64,000 nt of DNA, taken from positions 62,001 to 126,000 of the forward strand of contig NZ_BOSE01000010.1 in assembly GCF_018403185.1 (NCBI RefSeq). Reading direction: 5' to 3'. Below, one piece after another: positions 35,467-44,300 of this stretch. The first letter of the stretch is position 1; each line of letters begins with the position of its first letter. The notes under the pieces were generated by a model. That model had not been told where the DNA came from. It made no database searches and saw only the letters and a list, made by a program, of their open reading frames with translations. The translations under genes were made by a program, and so were the position numbers. The stretch is from Paenibacillus montaniterrae (GTDB lineage Bacteria > Bacillota > Bacilli > Paenibacillales > Paenibacillaceae).

Positions 35467-38274
35467 ATGCTTGAAAGATTGGAATTAAAGGGGCTTTGGC
35501 AGGTGCAGCTAGACGAGCAGAAGAAAGGGATGCCGCTAGCATTTGGCGATACGATGGTTTTGCCAGGCACGACGTCATATGCGAAAAAAGGGGCAAAGCA
35601 CGATGAGCGAAAAGTTAATGCGCTAACTGATGAGTATGCGTTTGAAGGGCTGGTATGGTTTCGTCGCACGTTCGAGGTAACGAAGGGGCAATCGATACTG
35701 AAGCCGCGGCTGTTTTTGGAAAGGACGCGAAAGACGACCGTTTGGATCGATGGAGTGAGGCTGGGCAGCTGCAACAGCCTTACGACGCCGCATATTTATG
35801 AGCTGGCGGCTCCGCTTGGCGAAGGAGAGCATGAGCTTATTATTTGCGTTGACAATACCGATTACCCGACAAAGGGCGGACATTTGACATCGGCGGATAC
35901 GCAAACGAACTGGAACGGCATTACAGGATTGATCGAGCTGCAATTTTTTGCTCAGGCCAGACTGGAAAACGTACAGTTCTACCCGGACTATAAGCGGAAG
36001 GTAGTCCGCATATGCGCCGAGCTGCTGGGAGCTTCTGGCGGCAAGCTGCGTATTGCAGCTCAAGCTACTACTGAATCGGAAAGGGAGCATCGCATCGCGC
36101 CAATAGAGGCTCTGCTAAGGCATGCGAATATCGATGTTGAGGTGGCGTTTGGCGAGGATGCTTTATTATGGTCGGAGCATGCGCCTAATTTGTATCAGGT
36201 TAGCCTGGAATTGCTGGATGACGCAGATCGCGTCGTTGATCGCGTCGAGCAGCGCATCGGCATTAGAGGCTTTCATGCGGACGGCAGCAAATTTACGATC
36301 AATGGTCGAAAAACATTTCTGCGCGGCAAGCATGATGGATTAATTTTTCCGCGAACAGGCTATGCTCCGACGACAACCGCGGAGTGGTTGGAGGTGCTTC
36401 AGACAGCGAAGGACTACGGCATTAATCATTATCGCTTTCATACCTGCTGTCCGCCGCAAGCAGCATTTGCAGCGGCTGATCTGCTCGGCATTTACATGGA
36501 GCCTGAGCTGCCATTTTGGGGAACGATTGCTGATGAGCTGACCGAAGAGCAGCAGTACCTTATTGAAGAAGGCTATCGCATGCTTCGGCATTTTGGCAAT
36601 CATCCTTCGTTTGTCATGTTTTCTTTGGGCAATGAGCTGTGGGGAAATAAAGCGAGACTAAATGAAATACTTGCAGCCTACAAAAGCTATGACCCGCGTC
36701 ATCTTTATACGCAGGGCTCCAACAACTTTCAGTTTCAGCCGGATATTTTGGAGCAGGAGGACTTTTATTGCGGCGTTCGCTTTGCCGAGCAGCGGCTTAT
36801 TCGCGGCTCATATGCGATGTGCGATGCGCCGCTAGGACATGTACAGACGGATCGGCCGAGCACGATGAAGGATTATGATCAAGCGATCAAACCAACAGCA
36901 GCAGTCCGCACAGCCGATGAAGCAACGGAAGCAGATGAACAGCTGATCCAGATTCAATATGGCACAGAGGCGCGCACTGTGAAAGCGGAAGCGGTCACAA
37001 CTCCGCTTGTTCCGCATCTTCCGGTTGTCTCACATGAGATCGGGCAATATGCGATGTACCCGAATTTCGCTGAGATTGCAAAGTATACAGGCTCGATTAA
37101 GGCGCGCAACCTCGAAGTGTTCAGAGAGCGGTTAAAGGAGAAGGGTATGCTGGAGCTGGCTCCTCATTTTTTTGAAAGATCCGGACAGCTGGCAATCGCA
37201 TGCTATAAGGAAGAGCTTGAAGCAGCATTTCGTTCAAAGGAGCTGGCAGGCTTTCAGCTGCTCGACCTGCAAGACTTTCCCGGTCAAGGAACCGCGCTCG
37301 TAGGTGTTCTCGATGCGTTTATGGAATCAAAAGGGTTGATTGAGCCGCAGCAATGGCAGCAGTTTTGCTCGGACATTGTGCTGCTTGCAAGAATCGAAAC
37401 ATTCCACTATGCTGCAGGCAGTCCGTTCAAGGCGAGCATCGAGCTGGTGGATTACAGTGCGCAGCCGCTAGCCAGCGTAAAAATAGGCTGGCAGCTATGC
37501 ACACAGACTGCGACGATTGCGGCAGGAACGCTGGAAGAGCAGGCAGCATCGCCTACCGCTTATACGGCGATTGGTCAGTTATGCTTTAATATGCCTTCCG
37601 TAACGGAAATGACCAGCATGAAGCTGAAGCTGAATATAGAAGGAACGTCAATTTGCAATGAATATTCGCTATGGGTTTATCCGCAGCAGGAGCAGGAGCA
37701 GGAGCGCGACAGGATCGACGCACCTATTTATCGGGAGTGGAATGAAGAGGTCATTTCCTTGCTTGAAGCGGGTCACGCTGTACTATTAATGCCGGATCGC
37801 AAACGGCTGAAGCATGCAATTGAAGGACAATATTGCACTGATTTCTGGAATTATCCGATGTTTAGATCGATTTCAGCGAGCATGAACAAGCCGGAGCCGG
37901 TAGGCACGTTAGGCTTATCGATTCAAAAGGAGCACCCGGCGTTGGCGCATTTTGCTTCAGAGTCGTATTCAACATATCCGTGGTGGGAAATTGTGATGAA
38001 CAGCAGCTCGCTCATTATTGACGACTTGCCGTACGAGCTAATCCCTATTGTTCAGACGATTGATAATGTGGAGCGCAACCATAAGCTGGCTTTAATGCTT
38101 GAATGTAAGGTGAAGCAAGGCAAGCTGCTGGTGCTCGCTGCAGATCCGCAGCCAATAGCGTCAAGCCTGGAAGGCAGACATTTTATGAATGGTCTGCAGC
38201 GTTATGTCGCTTCTGACCAATTTGCTCCAGACGTTGAGGTTGAGCTTGAACAGCTGAACGATATTTTTGCTTGA
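35467..38274 (+). CDS. Glycoside hydrolase family 2-like enzyme, cytoplasmic
   Basis: This 935-residue protein has the GH2 layout: a jelly-roll sugar-binding domain (about 1-170), an Ig-like domain (170-270), a TIM barrel with the general acid/base Glu390 in SLGNELWGN, and a likely nucleophile Glu524 in SHEIGQY, then a long C-terminal part of about 350 residues. No signal peptide is present, so it should act in the cytoplasm on sugars brought in by the ABC transporter encoded upstream. GH2 covers beta-galactosidase, beta-glucuronidase, beta-mannosidase and alpha-arabinopyranosidase; specificity is not clear. It follows the regulator gene by 18 bases. Confidence 0.82.
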   Translation: MLERLELKGLWQVQLDEQKKGMPLAFGDTMVLPGTTSYAKKGAKHDERKVNALTDEYAFEGLVWFRRTFEVTKGQSILKPRLFLERTRKTTVWIDGVRLGSCNSLTTPHIYELAAPLGEGEHELIICVDNTDYPTKGGHLTSADTQTNWNGITGLIELQFFAQARLENVQFYPDYKRKVVRICAELLGASGGKLRIAAQATTESEREHRIAPIEALLRHANIDVEVAFGEDALLWSEHAPNLYQVSLELLDDADRVVDRVEQRIGIRGFHADGSKFTINGRKTFLRGKHDGLIFPRTGYAPTTTAEWLEVLQTAKDYGINHYRFHTCCPPQAAFAAADLLGIYMEPELPFWGTIADELTEEQQYLIEEGYRMLRHFGNHPSFVMFSLGNELWGNKARLNEILAAYKSYDPRHLYTQGSNNFQFQPDILEQEDFYCGVRFAEQRLIRGSYAMCDAPLGHVQTDRPSTMKDYDQAIKPTAAVRTADEATEADEQLIQIQYGTEARTVKAEAVTTPLVPHLPVVSHEIGQYAMYPNFAEIAKYTGSIKARNLEVFRERLKEKGMLELAPHFFERSGQLAIACYKEELEAAFRSKELAGFQLLDLQDFPGQGTALVGVLDAFMESKGLIEPQQWQQFCSDIVLLARIETFHYAAGSPFKASIELVDYSAQPLASVKIGWQLCTQTATIAAGTLEEQAASPTAYTAIGQLCFNMPSVTEMTSMKLKLNIEGTSICNEYSLWVYPQQEQEQERDRIDAPIYREWNEEVISLLEAGHAVLLMPDRKRLKHAIEGQYCTDFWNYPMFRSISASMNKPEPVGTLGLSIQKEHPALAHFASESYSTYPWWEIVMNSSSLIIDDLPYELIPIVQTIDNVERNHKLALMLECKVKQGKLLVLAADPQPIASSLEGRHFMNGLQRYVASDQFAPDVEVELEQLNDIFA

Positions 38275-38404
38275 TTTAGCGCTTTCGCCCTGCGAAATAC
38301 GTGAATTTTTTATGAAAGTTTTAATTTGGCTGCAAACTTGATGAAAATAATCGAAAAGTATGCGGTTACATTCATTTTTATGCCAATATTTTAAGGATTA
38401 CCAT

Positions 38405-38433
38405 TTGTAATTCCGACGCAAAATGGATATGAT
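38405..38433 (+). promoter_or_regulatory. Promoter of fbaA
   Basis: TTGTAA (38405-38410), a 17-base spacer and TATGAT (38428-38433) lie about 40 bases before the fbaA start. The 200-base gap before fbaA holds nothing else obvious. Confidence 0.55.
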
Positions 38434-38475
38434 TAATAAGTATAGTTAATGGAATCAGTTTTAGGAGGAATTATA

Positions 38476-39333
38476 ATGGCATTGGTTTCAATGAAAGACA
38501 TGTTGAACAAGGCACTTAAAGAAGGTTATGCAGTTGGTCAATTCAACATCAATAACCTTGAATGGACGCAAGCGATCCTTGCAGCAGCACAAGAAGAAAA
38601 CTCTCCAGTTATTCTTGGTGTTTCTGAAGGCGCAGCTCGTCATATGGGCGGATTCAAAGTTGTTACAGCAATGACTAAAGCGTTGATCGAGGAAATGAAC
38701 ATCACTGTTCCAGTTGCGATCCACCTTGACCATGGCTCCAGCTTTGACAAATGTAAAGCAGCAATCGATGCAGGATTCACTTCTGTTATGATTGACGCTT
38801 CTCACCATCCATTTGAAGAAAATGTTGAAGAAACAACTAAAGTTGTTGAATATGCACATGCAAGAGGCGTGTCTGTAGAAGCTGAGCTTGGTACAGTTGG
38901 CGGCCAAGAGGATGATGTTGTTGCTGACGGCGTTATCTATGCTGACCCTCAAGAATGCCTGGAGCTTGTTAAACGTACTGGCATCGACACACTAGCGCCA
39001 GCACTAGGCTCTGTACATGGTCCTTACAAAGGCGAACCAAAGCTAGGTTTTGATGAAATGGAAGAAATTTGTAAATTGACAAATGTACCACTTGTACTTC
39101 ATGGCGGTACTGGTATCCCGACTGAGCATATTCAAAAAGCGATTGCTCGCGGTACTTCCAAAATCAACGTTAACACTGAGAACCAAATCTCTTTCACGAA
39201 AAAAGTTCGTGAAGTGCTTGCGAAAGATCAAGAGGTTTATGATCCTCGTAAATATATCGTTCCAGGCCGTGACGCGATTAAAGCAACGGTTATCGGCAAG
39301 ATCCGCGAATTCGGTTCTAACAACAAAGCTTAA
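38476..39333 (+). CDS. fbaA: Class II fructose-bisphosphate aldolase
   Basis: The 285-residue enzyme splits fructose 1,6-bisphosphate into DHAP and glyceraldehyde 3-phosphate using zinc. The HLDHGSS block carries catalytic Asp85 and zinc ligand His86; other ligands are in GSVHGPYKG and VLHGGTGI. AGGAGG precedes the ATG at 38476; the nine upstream residues of a longer frame are not used. Its codon choice differs from the neighbouring genes (few rare synonymous codons, many GTT/CCA/GGT), as expected for a highly expressed glycolytic gene. Confidence 0.95.
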   Translation: MALVSMKDMLNKALKEGYAVGQFNINNLEWTQAILAAAQEENSPVILGVSEGAARHMGGFKVVTAMTKALIEEMNITVPVAIHLDHGSSFDKCKAAIDAGFTSVMIDASHHPFEENVEETTKVVEYAHARGVSVEAELGTVGGQEDDVVADGVIYADPQECLELVKRTGIDTLAPALGSVHGPYKGEPKLGFDEMEEICKLTNVPLVLHGGTGIPTEHIQKAIARGTSKINVNTENQISFTKKVREVLAKDQEVYDPRKYIVPGRDAIKATVIGKIREFGSNNKA

Positions 39334-39349
39334 TCTAACAAATAGAGAC

Positions 39350-39384
39350 AAGCTGTACGGTCTTGATGGCCGTACAGCTTTTTT
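39350..39384 (+). terminator. Terminator of fbaA
   Basis: AAGCTGTACGG and CCGTACAGCTT pair perfectly around a nine-base loop and are followed by TTTT. Confidence 0.9.
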
Positions 39385-39423
39385 GTTGCCTTTTTATTGT
39401 CTTTTATTGCCGCATGTAAAGTC

Positions 39424-39458
39424 CGTTTATTACTCTCTGGATCGTTCATTACTCTCTG
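39424..39458. repeat. 16-base direct repeat upstream of the zinc-ribbon gene
   Basis: CGTTTATTACTCTCTG (39424-39439) and CGTTCATTACTCTCTG (39443-39458) differ at one base and are 19 bases apart. They lie just upstream of a TTGATA-N16-TAAAAT promoter (39472-39499) and could be activator or repressor sites. Confidence 0.45.
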
Positions 39459-39471
39459 TTGTATATAGTGA

Positions 39472-39499
39472 TTGATAATTAGCTGGAAAACTGTAAAAT
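39472..39499 (+). promoter_or_regulatory. Promoter of the zinc-ribbon membrane protein gene
   Basis: TTGATA (39472-39477), a 16-base spacer and TAAAAT (39494-39499), about 55 bases before the TTG start. Confidence 0.45.
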
Positions 39500-39555
39500 A
39501 TTAGATGTGGATTGAAATTGCGATATGCCAAAAAAGAAAAGAGAGGTATGGAGAT

Positions 39556-40347
39556 TTGAAGTGTGAACAATGCGGTCAACTAATGCAAGAAGGACAAATG
39601 ATTTGTGAGCGATGCAGCAATCAGGCAGCAGACTCAGCGCAGCAAGATAATCCGACGAGCTATCGTTCAGCGGAACAGGAAAGTGCGGCTGGTTTGGCAG
39701 CAAATAGCGCTAAGGCGGCTTCGAAGGCGCAGCCAATTATCCAGTATGCGAAGGATTACGGTGCATACGCGCTGAACATTATGAAATCTCCTTATCAGCA
39801 TGCTTTTGCTGCAAAGAGAGAGAACCTGGCCTTTGGACTTGTTACGATTATAGCTTTAGCCATTTTATTTGGATTGGCGAATGTAAGCTTTGTCAGTTCG
39901 TTTGTGAATCGCAGTGTGTTAGGGCTGTTTCAGGTACAAGTATCGTTCTTCTCGATGTTTCTAAGACCGGCTCTCGGCATGCTTGTATATGCTGCACTGT
40001 CGGGCTGTTTGATTTACGGCGTCCTCTATATTCATAAGCTGCGCAAGCCATTTACTGAGGTGCTCGCCCAGTGGTTTGCTTATATGGTATTGCCAGCAGC
40101 GATTGCGCTTGTGCTGCTGCTCGTTTCCTTGCTCAATCTAATCGCACTCTATTCCGTATTGGTGCTCGCCATGTATTTGTCCATCCTTGCAGCCGCGGCA
40201 GCTATGCTGCAGCAGTACAAGGTAGGGCAACAAGGCGGTAAATCATTTCTTGACCCTTATTATACGTTAACACTTACTTATATTTTGCTATTGCTTGGCA
40301 TATACAGCTTGGGCAAGGAGTGGCTGGCCAGTTTAATCAATTTTTAA
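39556..40347 (+). CDS. Zinc-ribbon membrane protein of unknown function
   Basis: The protein has 263 residues if started at the TTG at 39556, which gives the usual N-terminal zinc ribbon MKCEQCGQ...CERC with two CxxC knuckles. A GAGAGG/GGAG stretch lies just upstream; the ATG at 39505 has no ribosome site. A polar linker (about 25-80) is followed by about five membrane helices, as in Yip1-like or YckC-like membrane proteins. Family members are widespread in Bacilli without a known role. It stands alone between fbaA and greA. Confidence 0.75.
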   Translation: MKCEQCGQLMQEGQMICERCSNQAADSAQQDNPTSYRSAEQESAAGLAANSAKAASKAQPIIQYAKDYGAYALNIMKSPYQHAFAAKRENLAFGLVTIIALAILFGLANVSFVSSFVNRSVLGLFQVQVSFFSMFLRPALGMLVYAALSGCLIYGVLYIHKLRKPFTEVLAQWFAYMVLPAAIALVLLLVSLLNLIALYSVLVLAMYLSILAAAAAMLQQYKVGQQGGKSFLDPYYTLTLTYILLLLGIYSLGKEWLASLINF

Positions 40348-40508
40348 TGAACATTAATGAAAGCGAAGCATTAAGCGTATACTAGGACGTAATCTGTTAG
40401 CTGTCTGCACGTAGACATGACAGCCGATAAAATCATTACTTTTGGACGCTACACTGAACTGGGGCTTATAAGGTACAATAGAAGTAGTAGCATAAAGGGG
40501 TGTACGCA

Positions 40509-40976
40509 ATGGGAAATGAAGAAGTAGTATTGACTCAAGAAGGATATGACAAGCTGGTTGAAGAGCTGGAGCAATTAAAAGGACCAAAGCGCCGTGAGGT
40601 TGCCGAGCGCCTTAAACTGGCGATCAGCTATGGTGATTTGAGAGAAAATAGTGAATACCATGCAGCCAAGGATGACCAGGCCTTTATGGAAACGCGCATC
40701 AAGCAGCTCGAGGGCATGCTGCGCAAGGCTAGAATTGTCAAGGCAGAGCAGGCATCTGCCGTCACAATTGGCGCAACGGTCGTGCTGTATGATGAGGAAT
40801 TCGACGAAAATGTAGAGTATACCATTGTTGGGCAAGCGGAAGCGGATGTTGCCAACAATCGTATTTCCTTCGAAAGTCCGTTAGGAAAAAGCCTTATCGG
40901 CAAAAAGATAAACGATACGGTTCAAGTTGAAGCGCCGGTAGGCACAATTGTATATAAGCTGTTGGAAATTAAGTAA
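40509..40976 (+). CDS. greA: Transcription elongation factor GreA
   Basis: The 155-residue protein has the N-terminal antiparallel coiled coil (VLTQEGYDKLVEELEQL, then AISYGDLRENSEYHAAKDDQ with the acidic tip residues) and the C-terminal FKBP-like domain (SPLGKSLIGKK). It restarts backtracked RNA polymerase by stimulating transcript cleavage. The ATG at 40509 follows AAAGGGG by about eight bases; the GTG at 40500 overlaps that site. A clear terminator follows. Confidence 0.95.
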   Translation: MGNEEVVLTQEGYDKLVEELEQLKGPKRREVAERLKLAISYGDLRENSEYHAAKDDQAFMETRIKQLEGMLRKARIVKAEQASAVTIGATVVLYDEEFDENVEYTIVGQAEADVANNRISFESPLGKSLIGKKINDTVQVEAPVGTIVYKLLEIK

Positions 40977-40993
40977 TCCAACTACTGCTACAT

Positions 40994-41052
40994 AACCGCG
41001 CATGCTTTAGGTTCAGCTGTCACAGCTGCCTTGGAGCATGCGCGGTTTTTTA
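40994..41052 (+). terminator. Terminator of greA
   Basis: Thirteen-base arms AACCGCGCATGCT and AGCATGCGCGGTT enclose an inner CAGCTG/CAGCTG stem, and TTTTT follows. Confidence 0.9.
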
Positions 41053-41082
41053 TTGCCGATTAATTTGCACATTATTTAATTT

Positions 41083-41209
41083 ATTAATGTTTTAATTAAT
41101 CATGCTGATGACTATGGTATATGCTGAATGTTTACGAGCATTAAAGGAAAATGTTGTTGACGGAGTAAGCAAGATTCGCTATATTAACATTAATGTTATA
41201 ACTAATCAT
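41083..41209. promoter_or_regulatory. 21-base direct repeats flanking the arabinanase promoter
   Basis: ATTAATGTT-TTAATTAATCAT (41083-41103) and ATTAATGTT-ATAACTAATCAT (41189-41209) match at 19 of 21 positions and are 106 bases apart. The first is upstream of the -35 and the second covers the expected start of transcription, so a regulator could loop the DNA. Confidence 0.5.
41157..41185 (+). promoter_or_regulatory. Promoter of the SLH-GH43 gene
   Basis: TTGACG (41157-41162), a 17-base spacer and TATATT (41180-41185). It leaves a leader of about 200 bases before the start codon. Confidence 0.6.
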
Positions 41210-41288
41210 TAATAATATCATTAATTAAATGGCAGATGTAGCGCAGTAACTGCTCATGCTTTAAGACTTATCCTTATTTGGATGCTTT

Positions 41289-41315
41289 TGCAAGCGTTTA
41301 CTGTAAACGTTTACT
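41289..41315 (+). promoter_or_regulatory. Tandem cre-like sites in the arabinanase leader
   Basis: TGCAAGCGTTTACT (41289-41302) and TGTAAACGTTTACT (41302-41315) fit the CcpA consensus TGWAANCGNTNWCA with two and one mismatches. The second contains the perfect palindrome GTAAACGTTTAC. Bound CcpA would block elongation in the leader, giving carbon catabolite repression. Confidence 0.65.
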
Positions 41316-41396
41316 TTACTGGAAGGAGGAAAGCGGGTCTCGGCAATAAAACCACTCGTTCATTAAAAAACATAAGCGAAAGGGAGGAATTACCTC

Positions 41397-44300
41397 ATGC
41401 CACGAAAGAGCTTGAACATGTTTTTGTGTGCATTTCTCGCGGTAGTTATTATGCTGCCGGGCAAGACTCCGTTATTAGCGCAAGCGGGCACCAGCCATTG
41501 GGCAGCACAGACGTTAAACAAGTGGGAGGAGCAGGGCTTGCTGCTGCCGGATTTCGCGCCTGACGAGCAGCTGACCAGACTTGGCTTTGTCGCAGCTATT
41601 AACCATATGCTGGGCATTGATGAGCAAGGCGAGACTTTGTTTACCGATCTCGATCCTCAGTCTGAGGAAGGGAGAATTGTTAATATAGCAGCTGAAGCTG
41701 GCTATATTAAAGGCTATGCTGACGGAAGCTTTCGCCCGGCCAAGCTCATTACACGAGAAGAAGCAGCTGTAATTATTGCACGAATTTTTTCTGTGGAAGC
41801 TGCTGCAGCGTCTGTTTCTTTTAAGGATGAGAAGCAGTTGAAAAACTGGAGCAAATCCGCTGTGCTGGCACTCGTAGCGGAAGGCTACTTAAAGGGATAT
41901 CCAGACGGCAGCTTTAAGCCGGAACGAGGTGTTACATTTGCTGAGCTTATAACAATGCTAAATAATATAGTTGACGTAATTATATCCAAGCCAGGCGAAT
42001 ACAGCGAACTTACAGCCCGAAATTTGCTTATCACTGCACCGAACGTCGTGCTGAAGGATAGCAGCATTGAGCGCAATTTATATGTTAGCCGTGGAGCAGT
42101 GGCTGGACAGATTGAAATCGAGAACAGCACGATTGGCCGCAGCATCATCTCGAGCGTGGATGAAGCTGCTATCAAGCTGACGAATGTTTCATTTGGAGAA
42201 GCGCCGGAGCCAACGCCAACTGCGAGCCCGACAGCACCGCCGTCGGCTGCTACACCGCCACCAACAACTCCGCCAGTCACTACGCCGCCGACATCACCGA
42301 CAGCAACACCACCAGCCTTCGCGGAAGTCTCTGTGCATGATCCATCGATTGTAAAGAAGGACAAGCTTTACTATGTGTTTGGTACACATGGCGATACGGC
42401 TGTCTCCAGCGATCTTATAAGCTGGCAGGCGATCGGCAACGGCTACACGCCAGTCGGCAATAAGCTGTATGGCGATCTGGTGGATAATTTGCAGGAATCG
42501 TTCGCATGGGCTGGACACAATGATTCCGACAGCCTTGGAGGCTTTGCGGTGTGGGCACCTGATGTCGTATGGGTTCCGGAGTTTAAAAATGAGGATGGCA
42601 CGGAGGGTGCATATCTAATTTACTACTCGGTATCCTCCACCTATATCCGCTCCGCCATTGGTGTGGCAGCCTCGAAAACGATTGAAGGGCCGTACCAATA
42701 TGTCGATACGATTATGTATTCTGGCTTTACGAGTGTGTCCGCCAAGGACAACAATAGTGAAATCGACAAGCATTGGGAAAATACGAAAATTGCTGATTTG
42801 ATCGAGGCTGAAGTGCTCGACGGTGTTCGTCCTGACTGGTTTACAAGCAATGGCAGCTACAACAATGCTTTGTTCCCGAATGCAATTGACGCCAATTTGT
42901 ACCGCGATACCGACAATAAGCTGTGGATGAGCTACGGCTCCTGGTCCGGCGGCATTTTCGTTCTGGAAATTGATCCGACAACAGGCAAGCCTGTCTATCC
43001 GGGCGAGGATGGTACAACTGATGATGGCCGTATGATTGACCGTTATTTCGGCACGAAAATTTCCGGCGGCTATACGAAGTCCGGTGAAGGTCCGTATGTT
43101 ATGTATGATCCGAAAACGAAATATTACTATCTGTTTGTTACCTATGGCTGGCTGGGCATCGATGGGGAATACAATATGCGCCTGTTCCGCTCTGAATCTC
43201 CTACTGGCCCATTCCTTGACGCCAGCGGAAAAAATGCAGTGCTGCCTGATGCGAGTGCATCCAATGCAGACTACGGCAACAAGCTGATGGGCCATTATGC
43301 CTTCGACCGCTATATTGGCGAGCCAGGCAGCGGCAACGGCATTCAATATATTTCACCAGGCCATAACTCTGCTTTCATCGATGAAAATGGCAAGCGCTTT
43401 GTTGTCTTCCATACACGCTTCTCGCAAACAGTAGACGGGCACCAGCTTCGCGTCCATCAGCTTATCATGAATGAGGATGGCTGGCTGGTCGCGACGCCAT
43501 ATCGCTACAGCGGGGAAACGCTTGGCAAGGTGACGGCAAATGAAATTGTTGGCGAGTATCGCTACATTAATCACGGGAAGGACAGCTCCAAAACGGTGCA
43601 TCGCTCCGCATATATAAAGCTGGAGGCGGACGGCAGCATTAGCGGGGCTGCAGCAGGCAAATGGGAGCTCAAGGACGATTATACGGCGATCATTACGATT
43701 GGCGATGAGCAGTATAAAGGAGCTTTCCTGTATCAATGGGATTCTGCTTCACAGGCAAATGTAATGGTATTTGCTGCGTTAAGCGATCAGGGGCAAACGA
43801 TTTGGGGCAGCAAGCTGACGGTTAAGCTTGGCATTGCGCAGGACATTTTGCAGGATCTGTCGCTTGGCAGCACGGACCTTGTTGCCAATGATTTGACGCT
43901 GCCGACTATTGCAACGCGCGGCATACCGATTACTTGGACCTCCTCCAACCCGGCTTTAATTTCTAACGATGGAAAGATTACGCGGCCTTCGTCAGCCGAT
44001 AAGCCTGAAGCTGTTACGATGACAGCAAGCTTTGTGGTGGATGGACAAAGCTATACGAAATCATTTGCGGTTACGCTTAAGCCAGTACCTGCTGCCACGT
44101 TAAAGGCGCAGTATTCGTTTGAAAGCAGCTTGAAGGATGAGCTTGATCCAAGCAAGAGCGGAACTGTTGTAGGCAATCGAATTGATGCAGCGCCTGCAGG
44201 CGAGGCGGCTTATGGACAGGGCGTGTCCAATCAAGCGTTGTATTTCGACGGTGAGACCGGGATTGTGCTGCCGAATGATTTGATCGACAGCTACAATTAT

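Noticed and set aside
42196..42320. Short repeated CCGCC/ACACC-rich stretch that looks like a repeat array
   Set aside because: It encodes the Pro/Thr linker of the SLH-GH43 protein in frame and has no repeat-spacer pattern, so it is not a CRISPR array.
42615..43346. Long minus-strand ORF (243 codons) inside the arabinanase gene
   Set aside because: The plus-strand frame carries all GH43 catalytic motifs through this stretch, so the minus-strand frame is a shadow.
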